From positions 57,037-121,036 of the forward strand of contig NZ_FNVT01000027.1 in NCBI RefSeq assembly GCF_900108335.1: DNA of 64,000 nt. Direction: 5' to 3'. Shown here one piece after another: positions 41,289 through 49,629 of this stretch. Position numbers and translations under genes: made by a program. Position 1 is the stretch's first letter, and every line of letters begins with the position of its first letter. The DNA comes from Nonomuraea solani. Its GTDB lineage: Bacteria > Actinomycetota > Actinomycetes > Streptosporangiales > Streptosporangiaceae. The notes beneath the pieces are model-generated. The model made no database searches. It was not told the DNA's origin and saw only the letters and a list, made by a program, of their open reading frames with translations.

Positions 41289-42479
41289 ATGGACATCCGC
41301 GTGCTCGGCCCGGTCGAGGTGTGCGAAGGCGGCGCTCAGATTCCGATCGAGGGGGCCCAGCAGCAGTGCGTGCTCGGGCTGCTCGCCGCGTACAAGGGCT
41401 CCTACGTGCCGGTCGACCGGCTGATCGAGGCCCTGTGGGAGGACGATCCGCCCAAGACCGCCAAGACCATCGTGCAGCTCAAGGTGTCACAGCTCCGCAA
41501 GACGCTGGGCGGCCGGATCTCCAGCACGACGGCGGGCTACTCGCTGGCCGGGGCCTGGTTCACGCTCAACGAGCCGCGACCGGCCATCCGCCACTGCGAG
41601 CAGGCCGCCGAGCTCTACGAGCGCATCGGCTGGAAGACCGGCGTGCTGGTGGCCTCGAGCAACCTCGTCGTGGCCGGTGACCTGCACGAAGGCGCCGGCC
41701 AGTACGAACACATCGTGCGGCTGTGGGAGGCCCACGACCCGTCCCGCCTGCCCGCGCTGCTGGAGAACTTCGCGATCAAGCTCATGTGGGTCGGGCTCGC
41801 GGGCCAGGCGCTGGAGCGGCAGGAGCGGGCCGTACGACTGCGCGAGGAGAGCGACGACCCCCAGCCGCAGGGGTGGCGGGGCCGGTCCTACTCCATCCTC
41901 GGTGACATCCACCTGGCGCTGGGCGACCTCGACGCCGCCATGGACGCGTTCGACCGCGCGCTGGAGCAGGCGGAGGGCGGCGAGCTGGCCGCGGCCCTGT
42001 CCAGCGCGGCCCTCGTCGCACAGGCGCGGGGCGACGGCGACGGCGCGGCGGACCTGGCCCGGAGAGCCGTCGCCGTGGCGGCCTCCGGCGGGATGGTCAG
42101 GGAGTACGAGGAGGCCAGGAGCACGCTGGCCAAGGTCGACGCGTCCACGGCGATCGGTGAGCGGATCCGCGTGCTGAGAGACGTGCTCGACTACTACCGC
42201 GACCGCACCTACCCCTACATCGAGGTGCGCGCCCGGGTGTGGCTGATCGAGGTGCTCCTGGCGGGCGGCCTGCCCGACGAGGCCGCGGAGCTGGCGCGGG
42301 AGGCGTGCGCCGCGGCCGCCGCGCATGGGCTGCGGCGGCTCGAAGGCCAGGCGCTCACCCTGCTGGCCCGGGCCGAACCGCCCGGGGCCGAGCACGCCCG
42401 CAGGGCCGCCGAGCTGCACCGCGCCCACGGGCATCGGCTGGACGAGGCGGCGGCGCGGGCCGCACTCGATCACGCCTGA
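41289..42479 (+). CDS. SARP-like regulator lacking a normal BTAD domain
   Basis: 396 aa. MDIRVLGPVEVCEGGAQIPI, VDRLIEALWEDDPPKTAKTI and VSQLRKTLGG form the OmpR-type winged HTH of SARPs (about 1-78). After GYSLAG, where SARPs continue into the BTAD domain, the sequence jumps to FTLNEPRPAIRHCEQAAELYERIGW, a TPR-like repeat region to the end (about 85-396). The DNA-binding domain is thus fused straight to a TPR sensor, or the BTAD was lost by deletion. Starts 26 bp after the LuxR-type gene. Confidence 0.8.
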   Translation: MDIRVLGPVEVCEGGAQIPIEGAQQQCVLGLLAAYKGSYVPVDRLIEALWEDDPPKTAKTIVQLKVSQLRKTLGGRISSTTAGYSLAGAWFTLNEPRPAIRHCEQAAELYERIGWKTGVLVASSNLVVAGDLHEGAGQYEHIVRLWEAHDPSRLPALLENFAIKLMWVGLAGQALERQERAVRLREESDDPQPQGWRGRSYSILGDIHLALGDLDAAMDAFDRALEQAEGGELAAALSSAALVAQARGDGDGAADLARRAVAVAASGGMVREYEEARSTLAKVDASTAIGERIRVLRDVLDYYRDRTYPYIEVRARVWLIEVLLAGGLPDEAAELAREACAAAAAHGLRRLEGQALTLLARAEPPGAEHARRAAELHRAHGHRLDEAAARAALDHA

Positions 42480-43198
42480 GCGGTGAGCAGCGACGCGAAC
42501 GTGGCGCGCAGTTCGTGGCCCGGGTCCACGCCGAGCTGGTCGGCCAGGAGGCGGCGCGTGCGGTCGTACAGCTCCAGCGCCTCCGCCTGCCGCCCCACCC
42601 GGTAGAAGGCCGTCATGAGCAGCGACACCAGCCGCTCCTGGTGCGGCGCGGCCGTCACGATCGCGCGCAGCGGCGTGATCGCGCGCTCCGGCTGCCCCAG
42701 CCGGAGCCGGCGGCGGGCCAGGTCCTCGATCGCCGCCAGCCGCGCCTCCTCCAGCTCGATCGCCGCCACCTCCAGCGACTTGCCACCCCTCGACTCGCCG
42801 AGCGCCGGGCCGAGCCACAGCCCGAGCGCCTCCTCCAGCAGCTCAGCGCCCGCCTCGTCGCCCTCCCTGGCCGCCTCGGCCGTCAACCGGCGAAAGCGCA
42901 GCGCGTCGACGCGCTCGGGGTCGGCCCGCAGCACATAGCCGGACGAATCCGTCTCCACCTCGGCGCCGACCAGCGCGCGGCGCAGCCGGTACACGTGTCC
43001 CTGCACGGTCATCCGCGCACTGTCCGGGGGATCGGTCTCCCACACGGCGTCGACCAGCCGCTCCACCGGGACCGGACGGTTCAGGTCCAGCAGCAGCGCG
43101 GCCAGTACGAAACGACGCTTCCGCGGCCCAAGGTCCAGGCGGCGGTCCCCGACACAGGCGTCGATGGACCCGAGCAGGCGAAACTCCAAGTGATCCAC
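42470..43198 (-). CDS. SARP family regulator (DNA-binding plus BTAD)
   Basis: 242 aa. Winged HTH FRLLGSIDACVGDRRLDLG to VYRLRRALVGAEVETDSSGYVL, then the bacterial transcriptional activation domain with DALRFRRLTAEA and ALELYDRTRRLLADQLGVDPG at the end. Small SARPs of this size are activators of secondary-metabolite clusters, binding heptameric direct repeats. Convergent with the preceding SARP-like gene (10-bp overlap). No biosynthetic cluster is nearby. Confidence 0.9.
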   Translation of the reverse strand: MDHLEFRLLGSIDACVGDRRLDLGPRKRRFVLAALLLDLNRPVPVERLVDAVWETDPPDSARMTVQGHVYRLRRALVGAEVETDSSGYVLRADPERVDALRFRRLTAEAAREGDEAGAELLEEALGLWLGPALGESRGGKSLEVAAIELEEARLAAIEDLARRRLRLGQPERAITPLRAIVTAAPHQERLVSLLMTAFYRVGRQAEALELYDRTRRLLADQLGVDPGHELRATFASLLTAQA

Positions 43199-43322
43199 CT
43201 GTCACAGGGTGCGGCAGGGCGCTAAAAGCCCGCTAAAAGCCCTTACGGCGCCAATCAAACGCCAACCACCTCTGCGAACGTCTTTGGCTCACGATCTACG
43301 CCTCAACAGGAAGAGACGAAAG

Positions 43323-44084
43323 TTGATCACGAAGAAGGCCGCGATCGCCGTTCTGGCGGGCTCGCTCCTGGCCGGCCCGGTGGCCACCGTCGCCCTGACC
43401 CAGCCGGCCAGTGCCACCGTCACGCTCAAGGGGGACCGCCTCGGGCCCGGCGAGTGGCTGCTGCCCGGGCAGTCGCTGACCTCCGGCCGGTTCAAGCTCG
43501 TCCAGCAGGCGCAGGGCAACCTGGTCTTCTACGACGGCACCCAGGCGCTGTGGACCTCGCCCACCTCGGGCAGGCCCGGCGCCCGCGCGACCATGCAGAA
43601 GGAGGGCAACCTCGTCATCTACGGCGCCGACAACAAGCCGCTGTGGGCCACGCCGACCGCCGGCAACCCCGGCGCGTACCTGCTGCTGCCCAAGGAGAGC
43701 GGCAACCTGGTGATCTACTCCAGGGACAACAGGCCGCTGTGGTCGACGAAGGCCGCCATCGGCAAGCTGCCCTCCGGCCACGTGCTGCGGCCCGGCCAGG
43801 TCATCCAGTCGGCCAACGGCCGCTACCGGCTGATCCAGCAGGACGAGGGCAACGCGGTGCTGTACGACGGGCAGAAGAGCCTGTTCACCACCCCGACCGC
43901 GGGGAACCCGGGGGCTCGCTCGATCATGCAGCCCGAGGGTAACTGGGTCGTCGTCGACCGAAATGACAAGGCCCTGTGGACGACCAGGACGGCCGGCAAC
44001 CCCGGCGCGTGGCTGGCGGTCACCAACGACGGCCGGGTCATCATCTACTCGGCGGACAACAAGCCTCTCTGGTCCAGCCGCTGA
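43323..44084 (+). CDS. secreted B-lectin (bulb-type mannose-binding) domain protein
   Basis: 253 aa. Signal peptide after TTG 43323 (MITKKAAIAVLAGSLLAG, cut near PASA-T). Six repeats of the beta-prism II motif: QQAQGNLVFYDG, MQKEGNLVIYGAD, PKESGNLVIYSRD, QQDEGNAVLYDG, MQPEGNWVVVDRN, VTNDGRVIIYSAD, giving two B-lectin domains. The classic QxDxNxVxY mannose pocket is altered in all six (e.g. GNLVIY keeps N-V-Y but loses D), so binding may be weak or different. AGGAAGAG is 7 nt before the TTG; the in-frame start at 43209 would add an Arg-rich tail. Confidence 0.85.
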   Translation: MITKKAAIAVLAGSLLAGPVATVALTQPASATVTLKGDRLGPGEWLLPGQSLTSGRFKLVQQAQGNLVFYDGTQALWTSPTSGRPGARATMQKEGNLVIYGADNKPLWATPTAGNPGAYLLLPKESGNLVIYSRDNRPLWSTKAAIGKLPSGHVLRPGQVIQSANGRYRLIQQDEGNAVLYDGQKSLFTTPTAGNPGARSIMQPEGNWVVVDRNDKALWTTRTAGNPGAWLAVTNDGRVIIYSADNKPLWSSR

Positions 44085-44094
44085 CCCCGCTTCT

Positions 44095-44118
44095 GGCCGG
44101 GCGGACTTCCGCCCGGCC
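44095..44118 (+). terminator. intrinsic terminator after B-lectin gene
   Basis: GGCCGGGCGGA, 2-nt loop, TCCGCCCGGCC (11-bp perfect stem) followed by TTCTT. Begins 10 bp after the stop. Confidence 0.75.
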
Positions 44119-44157
44119 TTCTTGGGTGGTGCCGCTCACCGATGGCAGGCTAGGGGG

Positions 44158-44955
44158 ATGCGCCTGGCTACCTGGAACGTGAACTCGGTCAAGGCACGGC
44201 TGCCGCGCCTGCTCGACTGGCTGGCCGAGACCAAGCCCGACATCGTCTGCCTGCAGGAGACCAAATGCCCCGCGGAGGCGTTCCCGGTGGCGGAGGTGGG
44301 CGCGCTCGGCTACGCCACCGCGGCCCACGGCGACGGGCGCTGGAACGGGGTCGCGCTGCTGTCCAGGGCCGGGCTGGACGACGTGACCCTGAGCTTCCCC
44401 GGAGAGCCGGGCTTCGCCGAGCTCGACACGGTCGGCGCCGCCCGGGCCGAGGCCCGTGCGATCGGCGCGACCTGTGGCGGGATGCGGGTCTGGTCCCTGT
44501 ACGCGCCCAACGGCCGCAGCCTCGACTCCCCGCACTACACGTACAAGCTGGGCTGGTTCGCCGAGCTGCGTGAGGCCCTCGCGGCCGAGCTGGCGACCGG
44601 CCCGCTGGTGGCGTGCGGCGACTACAACGTGGCGCCGACGGACGCCGACGTGTGGGACCCCGCCCTGTTCGCCGGCTCGACCCACGTCACGCCCGCCGAG
44701 CGGCAGGCGCTGGCCGACCTGCGCGATCTCGGGCTCCAGGACGTGGTGCCGACGCCGATGAAGGGGCCGCACCCGTTCACGTACTGGGACTACCGGGCCG
44801 GGATGTTCCACCAGAACAAGGGCATGCGCATCGACCTCGTGTACGCCAGTGCCGACGTGGCCGGGCGGGTGCGGTCGGCGTACGTCGATCGTGAGGCGCG
44901 TAAAGGGAAAGGACCGTCCGATCACGCGCCGATCGTGGTCGACCTCGAGCCGTAA
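44158..44955 (+). CDS. xth: exodeoxyribonuclease III (AP endonuclease family)
   Basis: 265 aa. LATWNVNSVKARL (Asn for metal), CLQETKC (catalytic Glu), WSLYAPNGRS, ACGDYNVAP (Asp/Asn), FTYWDYRAGMFHQNKGMRID and GPSDHAPIVVDL (final His/Asp) form the complete EEP nuclease active site. It cuts at abasic sites and degrades duplex 3' ends in base-excision repair. GGGGG directly precedes the ATG. Confidence 0.92.
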   Translation: MRLATWNVNSVKARLPRLLDWLAETKPDIVCLQETKCPAEAFPVAEVGALGYATAAHGDGRWNGVALLSRAGLDDVTLSFPGEPGFAELDTVGAARAEARAIGATCGGMRVWSLYAPNGRSLDSPHYTYKLGWFAELREALAAELATGPLVACGDYNVAPTDADVWDPALFAGSTHVTPAERQALADLRDLGLQDVVPTPMKGPHPFTYWDYRAGMFHQNKGMRIDLVYASADVAGRVRSAYVDREARKGKGPSDHAPIVVDLEP

Positions 44956-44961
44956 ATACCA

Positions 44962-44989
44962 TTACAAAGTGCTGTCGTCCGAGTATCCT
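44962..44989 (+). promoter_or_regulatory. sigma70-type promoter for small membrane protein
   Basis: TTACAA (44962-44967), 16-bp spacer, TATCCT (44984-44989), giving a leader of about 52 nt ending in a GGGGGG ribosome site before ATG 45049. Confidence 0.5.
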
Positions 44990-45048
44990 GAGTTCTCGAA
45001 AGTCACGGGGGAAATACGTCGCATCCAGGCCCAGCAGGGGGGATCTCG

Positions 45049-45282
45049 ATGGAACCCGCAGACGGCCGCGTCATCTTGTTCATCCTCATCGCCCTGGCCG
45101 TGTTCGCTCTCGGCCGCCGCTTCCAGACCATGGTTCTCACCCGTCAGGTGTGGAAGCAGAGTGCCAGGCAGGTGGTGGCCAGGAAGGTCACCGCGCACAA
45201 CGCGGCGAAGTCGATGATCGGAATTACCCTGACGGCCGTATTCGTGATCTGGCTCGTCCTCAACCTCAACCGCGTCATGTGA
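45049..45282 (+). CDS. small membrane protein, two helices
   Basis: 77 aa. Helix 1 (VILFILIALAVFAL, about 8-21), a basic middle (GRRFQTMVLTRQVWKQSARQVVARKV) and helix 2 (MIGITLTAVFVIWLVLNL, about 56-73). Both termini would face the same side with the basic loop in the cytoplasm. No family recognised. It has its own promoter and ribosome site and is convergent with cobD (4-bp gap). Confidence 0.7.
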   Translation: MEPADGRVILFILIALAVFALGRRFQTMVLTRQVWKQSARQVVARKVTAHNAAKSMIGITLTAVFVIWLVLNLNRVM

Positions 45283-45286
45283 GGAA

Positions 45287-46222
45287 TCACCGGGTAAAGG
45301 CCCGGTGCAGGGCCCAGGCCGTGATCACCGCCGTGCCGGCGGCGGCCAGGCCGACCGCTCGCGTCAGGCGTACCGCGCGGCGAATGTCCTTGACGGCGGG
45401 CTTCGGTCCCTCACCCATCGTGGGGCGGTTCTCGGTCCTTTCGCCGTACACGTTCTTGCCGCCCAGCGTGACACCGAGCGCGCCGGCGAACGCGGCCTCG
45501 CACCTGCCGGCGTTCGGGCTGGGGTGCCGGTGCCCGTCCCGCCGCAACATGGCCAGCGCCTGCCGCGGGTCGGGCCCGGTCAGGACGGTGAGCACGCCCG
45601 TCAGCCGCGCCGGTACGTAGTTCGCCACGTCGTCGAGCTTCGCGGCGGCCCAGCCGAAGTTCTCGTACCGGGGGGAGTGGTGGCCGATCATGGCGTCCAG
45701 CGTGTTGATCGCCCGGTACGCCAGCAACCCCGGCACCCCCGCCACCGCACCCCAGAACAGGGGCGCCACGACCGCGTCGGAGGTGTTCTCGGCCAGCGAC
45801 TCGACCGTGGCCCTGGCCAGCTCGGGAGCCTCCAGGTGGGAGGGGTCGCGGCCGCAGAGGTGAGGGAGGCGGGCCCTGGCGCGTTCCAGGTCGTCGTGTT
45901 CGAGGGCGTCGGCCAGGTAGGCGCCCTCGCGGGCCAGCGTGGTGCCGCCGAGCACGGCCCAGGTGGCCACGGCGGTCACGACCGTACGGGCGACCGGGTT
46001 CGCCGCCCGTTGACCCAGCACGCCGAGAGCCGTGGCACCCCCGACGCACAACACGACGTGAACCACACCGCGCGCCCTCTCGTCCCGATACAGGACCCGC
46101 TCCAGTCGCGCGGCGGCCCGTCCGAACACGGCGACAGGGTGGGCCGGACTCTGCGGGTCGGCCAGGACACGGTCGAGGGCCACGCCAAGGGCAAGGCCCA
46201 GGGGGTCATACCAAATGGGCAT
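45287..46222 (-). CDS. cobD: adenosylcobinamide-phosphate synthase (CobD/CbiB)
   Basis: 311 aa, polytopic membrane protein. DPLGLALGVALDRVLADP, HPVAVFGRAA, LARATVESLAENTSDAVVAPLFWGAVAG, NTLDAMIGHHSPRYENFGWAAAKLDDVANYVPARL in pieces, and the C-terminal GGKNVYG are the CbiB hallmarks. It attaches aminopropanol to adenosylcobyric acid in cobalamin synthesis. ATG 46222 overlaps the end of the upstream kinase-like gene by 17 nt. No other cob gene is in the window. Confidence 0.92.
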   Translation of the reverse strand: MPIWYDPLGLALGVALDRVLADPQSPAHPVAVFGRAAARLERVLYRDERARGVVHVVLCVGGATALGVLGQRAANPVARTVVTAVATWAVLGGTTLAREGAYLADALEHDDLERARARLPHLCGRDPSHLEAPELARATVESLAENTSDAVVAPLFWGAVAGVPGLLAYRAINTLDAMIGHHSPRYENFGWAAAKLDDVANYVPARLTGVLTVLTGPDPRQALAMLRRDGHRHPSPNAGRCEAAFAGALGVTLGGKNVYGERTENRPTMGEGPKPAVKDIRRAVRLTRAVGLAAAGTAVITAWALHRAFTR

Positions 46223-46988
46223 GAAGCTCATCTTCGTGCACATCCAGCCAGGCCGCGGCCCTGCGGATGCGCTCACCGGCGCCGCCCGCCCACATCCGCG
46301 CCCAGTTGCCGCCTGTCGTGGCGCGGGTGCGCATGACGGTGTAGGAGCGCTGGAAGCGGATCCTGGCGAGGGCGAGGAGGCGGCGGCGATCGCGGGGCGG
46401 GACGCCGTACGCGTCGCAGAACAGGCGGAGACGGGCGCCGACGTCGAGGGAGCGGAGGAGGGGCGGGCAGTCGATGGGGTCGGCGATGGGGGCCCAGTGG
46501 CGGAGGGTGGTGACGATGTCGAAGAGCCGGGTGGTCGGGCGAGCGAGGTCGAAGTCGATCAGCGCAGCAGGTTTGCCATCCCGAAAGACCACATTTTCCG
46601 GCGTTAAATCACAATGTCCGATGACTTCCGGCGCTTTGTCATCATTCGACCCGCCTTCCCACCCCTCAGTGGTCAGCGGGAACCCGGCCGTCGCGTCGTG
46701 ATACCGGCGCACCAGCTCCGCCAGCTCCACCAACGCCCCCTCGGCCACGCTCTCAAGCCGAAGCCCGGTCTTCCCCGGTACATAGGTGAGAATCTCCCGG
46801 CCAAGCCCGTCCATCCCCATGACACGGGGCGCCCCCTCGAACCCGGCGGCTTCCAGGTGCCTCAACAGGGCATGCACAGCGGGCGTTGACGTACTGGCCG
46901 GTCTGCGTACGGTGTCTCCAACACGCACTACCCCGTCAGTCACGTCCCCGCCCTGCAGGGGAATCTCATGCAGGAGCGTCGCGACCAT
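46206..46988 (-). CDS. aminoglycoside phosphotransferase (APH) family kinase-like protein
   Basis: 260 aa. Catalytic loop VIGHCDLTPENVVF (H-x-D-5x-N) and the metal-binding DFD in ALIDFDLARPTTRLFDIV identify the APH/choline-kinase fold. The N-lobe (TDGVVRVGDTVRRP) is short and the usual Gly loop is weak, as in many small APH-type proteins. Substrate unknown; it need not be an antibiotic. It overlaps cobD by 17 nt, so the two are translationally coupled. ATG 46988 is chosen; further upstream starts lack support. Confidence 0.82.
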   Translation of the reverse strand: MVATLLHEIPLQGGDVTDGVVRVGDTVRRPASTSTPAVHALLRHLEAAGFEGAPRVMGMDGLGREILTYVPGKTGLRLESVAEGALVELAELVRRYHDATAGFPLTTEGWEGGSNDDKAPEVIGHCDLTPENVVFRDGKPAALIDFDLARPTTRLFDIVTTLRHWAPIADPIDCPPLLRSLDVGARLRLFCDAYGVPPRDRRRLLALARIRFQRSYTVMRTRATTGGNWARMWAGGAGERIRRAAAWLDVHEDELHAHLV

Positions 46989-47077
46989 GCCACGACAGCT
47001 TAGACCCATTTGCCCCGCCCCCGCCTGGCCTTTTCCAAGCTGGGCCGCACATCTCCCGCTCGCTAACCTGTCACCTC

Positions 47078-47812
47078 GTGCCCATCCTGCTGTCGCTGGC
47101 GGCGTTCCTCATGACGCTCCTCGGCGGCCTGGTCGCCGACCGCGTCGGCGGACGCCGCCACCTCGTCCTGGGCTTCGCGGCCGGCGTGATGCTGGGCGTG
47201 GTGGCCTTCGACCTCCTCCCGGAGGCCCTGGCCCTCGACTCTCTCCATGCGCACGGCGTACCGCTGCCGATGCTCATGTTCGCCCTGGCCTTCCTCGCCG
47301 TCCATATCGCGGAACGCTCGATGAGCATCCACGACACGCACGAGGCCGACTACACCCCGCACCGCCACAGCCGAGCGGGCGTCGGCCTCACCGCCGGCTC
47401 CGCCTTGATCGTCCACAGCCTCCTGGACGGAGCCGCCATCGGCGCCGCGTACCAGACGGACAGCTCGCTGGCGGTGGCCGTCGCGATCGGAGTAATCGCT
47501 CACGATTTCACGGACGGCTTCAACACGTACACGGTCACATCTCTCTACGGCAACACCCGCCGCCGCGCCCTCACCCTCCTCACCCTGGACGCCCTCGCCC
47601 CCATCACAGGCGCCACCCTGACCTCCCTCCTGACCATCCCACCCGAAGCCCTGGGCGCCTACCTGGGCCTTTTCTCGGGCTTCCTCCTCTACCTGGCCAC
47701 CTCCGACATCCTCCCGGAGGCCCACACCCCCCGCCGCAGCACGGGTTTGACGCTGGGCGCGACGGTTGTGGGGGTGGTGTTCATGTGGGGTGTGATCGGG
47801 CTGACAGACTGA
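47078..47812 (+). CDS. ZIP family metal transporter
   Basis: 244 aa, about seven to eight helices. Helix 4 has HSLLDGAAIGAAY and helix 5 HDFTDGFNTYTV, the two metal-site motifs of ZIP proteins; a His-containing loop (HDTHEADYTPHRHSR) between earlier helices is the usual variable metal-binding loop. Imports Zn or a related divalent metal. GTG start; TAACCT 8 nt upstream suggests a leaderless transcript. Frames further upstream are noise. Confidence 0.85.
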   Translation: MPILLSLAAFLMTLLGGLVADRVGGRRHLVLGFAAGVMLGVVAFDLLPEALALDSLHAHGVPLPMLMFALAFLAVHIAERSMSIHDTHEADYTPHRHSRAGVGLTAGSALIVHSLLDGAAIGAAYQTDSSLAVAVAIGVIAHDFTDGFNTYTVTSLYGNTRRRALTLLTLDALAPITGATLTSLLTIPPEALGAYLGLFSGFLLYLATSDILPEAHTPRRSTGLTLGATVVGVVFMWGVIGLTD

Positions 47813-47866
47813 CACGGGGAAAACGTGTGCGTGACAAGTCGCCGGATCATGCACAATAAGGCGGGA

Positions 47867-47940
47867 GCGCCCTTAGCTCAGCTGGATAGAGCACCGGACT
47901 TCTAATCCGACGGTCGCAGGTTCGAATCCTGCAGGGCGCG
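47867..47940 (+). tRNA. tRNA-Arg (anticodon UCU)
   Basis: Acceptor GCGCCCT / AGGGCGC, D arm GCTC..GAGC, anticodon loop CTTCTAA (TCT), T arm GCAGG-TTCGAAT-CCTGC, discriminator G. CCA follows in the DNA (47941-47943). The bottom anticodon-stem pair is C.A. The 3' part is the integration site of the island that follows. Confidence 0.95.
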
Positions 47941-47941
47941 C
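47899..47941 (+). repeat. attL: 43-bp direct repeat, tRNA side
   Basis: From the anticodon loop to the tRNA 3' end, identical over 43 bp to 62472-62514. The flanks differ beyond it on both sides. Identity from the anticodon loop to the 3' end is the normal core for tyrosine integrases using tRNA genes. Confidence 0.92.
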
Positions 47942-47963
47942 CACTTCACCTGGGCAAACTCCA

Positions 47964-47987
47964 GCCGCGCCTGCGCGCTGGCGCGGC
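47964..47987. terminator. hairpin between att site and integrase
   Basis: GCCGCGCC (47964-47971), 8-nt loop, GGCGCGGC (47980-47987). Just downstream of the integrase stop (48015, minus strand) and after the tRNA; could end either transcript. Confidence 0.5.
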
Positions 47988-48014
47988 ATGGGGCAAATGT
48001 GAGGCAAAGCTGAG

Positions 48015-49304
48015 TCAGCCGCCGAGTGGCCGCCCCAGCGCGGACGCGGCGTTCAGCACCAGCCGGGCCGTCTCCCGGGCGGCGTGGTGGGCTACCTCTG
48101 GCAGCACCGAGACGTAGGTGTCGGCGGTCAGTACGATGCTGGCATGCCCCAGCATTGCCTGCACCACCTTCAGGTCGGTGTGCGCGGCCAGGGCCAGCGT
48201 GGCGGCGCCGTGCCGCAGGTCGTGCAGCCGGATCGGCGGTTGTCCGGAGGTCGCCACCAGCCGGCGGAATCGGCCGGTGAGGTAGTCTGGCCGCAGCGGC
48301 GCACCCGTCGCGGTGGTGAACACGTATCCCGAGTTCTGCCAGCGGGTGCCCGCCGTCGCGCTCAGCTTCTCTTGCCGCTCGCGGTGCCGTCTCAGCACCC
48401 GTACGGTCTGCGCGTCCAAGGCGACCACTCGGCAGCTGGTGGCGCTCTTCGGCGGGCCGACCACGACCTGGCCGTCGGCGTGCACGCGCTGCTGCGTCAC
48501 CGTCAGCTCTGCGGTCTGCAGGTCGACGTTGGTCCAGCGCAGCCCGGTCAGCTCGCCGCGGCGCAGACCGCGCAGCGCGGCCAGCCACCAGGCGGCGTAC
48601 AGGTGATCCTGCGCGACGCCGACCAGGAAGGCCGCGAGCTGTTGTTCCGTCCAGACCGCTACCGCCGGACGTTCTCCCGCTTGCTGCCACCGGGCCGTCC
48701 GCCCGACGGTCCAGACGACCGGATGCGGCCGCCGTGGATGGGGCAGCTCGGCGCCGTTCGCCGGGTTGACCGGGATCAGCCGGGCACGCACCGCGGCGTT
48801 CAGCGCGGTCCGCAAGGTGGCGTGGATCCGCACCACAGTCGCGGGCGACAACCGGCGGCCGGTCGGCGAGGGGTGGGACGCCAGCGTCGCGAGCAGTCCG
48901 TTGACGTGGCGAGAGGTGAGTTGGTGAAGGAGGATCCGTCCCAGCTGCGGGATGAGGTAGAGGCGGATGTGCGCGGCGTAGCCTTGCCGGGTCGACGGAC
49001 GCAGGGCGTTCTTGGTGGCCAGCCAGCGTGCCAGCCACTGTCCAAGGGTGCATCCTGCCCCTGCACCGTCGTGGTCGGCCGCGGCCAGAGCGCGGCCTGC
49101 CGCTTGGGCTTCTTCAGGGTCGGTGTAACCGCCCTGGCGGATGCGCTGCCGCTGCCCCTCCAGGCCGCGTACCTGCACCGCGAAATACCAGCTGCCGTGA
49201 TCGCCATCTACTGGCAGACGCGGACACGTCACTCCTCGCTGACGTCCTGTTTCCGTATCCACGCAGCCGCATCGCCTGCTGACCTGCACACGAGCTTTTG
49301 GCAT
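48015..49304 (-). CDS. tyrosine recombinase / site-specific integrase
   Basis: 429 aa. SAM-like core-binding domain (LGQWLARWLATKNALRPSTRQGYAAHI) then the catalytic domain: Arg in ALRGLRRGELTGLRW, Lys in PPKSATSCRVV, H-x-x-R in LHDLRHGAATLAL, His in LGHASIVLT, nucleophile Tyr in ADTYVSVLPE. All residues needed are present. ATG 49304 has GGAGGTG 7 nt upstream; GTG 49319 is alternative. Stop is 74 bp from the tRNA repeat, reading toward it, the usual layout of an element that integrates in that tRNA. Confidence 0.93.
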   Translation of the reverse strand: MPKARVQVSRRCGCVDTETGRQRGVTCPRLPVDGDHGSWYFAVQVRGLEGQRQRIRQGGYTDPEEAQAAGRALAAADHDGAGAGCTLGQWLARWLATKNALRPSTRQGYAAHIRLYLIPQLGRILLHQLTSRHVNGLLATLASHPSPTGRRLSPATVVRIHATLRTALNAAVRARLIPVNPANGAELPHPRRPHPVVWTVGRTARWQQAGERPAVAVWTEQQLAAFLVGVAQDHLYAAWWLAALRGLRRGELTGLRWTNVDLQTAELTVTQQRVHADGQVVVGPPKSATSCRVVALDAQTVRVLRRHRERQEKLSATAGTRWQNSGYVFTTATGAPLRPDYLTGRFRRLVATSGQPPIRLHDLRHGAATLALAAHTDLKVVQAMLGHASIVLTADTYVSVLPEVAHHAARETARLVLNAASALGRPLGG

Positions 49305-49339
49305 CTGCCCCACCTCCACCTCTCACGGTGTGCTAAGAC

Positions 49340-49570
49340 AGACGCGTCAGCCAGGGCTCGCATTCGATCAGGGATGACCTCAGGCCAAGTGTCGGGGAAG
49401 CGCAAGCCGAGAAGGAACCGATCAGTCGGCGCGAACGCGGGCTTGGTCACCTGCCGCTGCAGTGCGGTCAACTGGTGCCGTAACACCAGGATTTCGATCT
49501 CCTTGTCATGATCGGTTCGGCGGAGCAATTTCAGGGACGAAGAGGTGGTCGTCGCCGTGGGGTAAGCCAA
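49340..49570 (-). pseudogene. remnant of a DDE transposase/integrase N-terminus
   Basis: Minus-strand frame with LKLLRRTDHDKEIEILVLRHQLTALQRQ and KPAFAPTDRFLLGL, the typical N-terminal helices of an integrase-core transposase, then a switch to unrelated reading before the integrase gene. Catalytic domain absent. It fills part of the 326-bp gap between the integrase and JetD. Confidence 0.55.
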
Positions 49571-49629
49571 GACGGCGGACGAGCCACCTCACACCAACCC
49601 ACCCACCCACCCAGGTCTTCAGGACACCC

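Noticed and set aside
47902..49053. 383-codon minus-strand frame ending …ALQDSNLRPSD
   Set aside because: Out-of-frame reading of the integrase; the ending is the familiar artefact of translating a tRNA gene.
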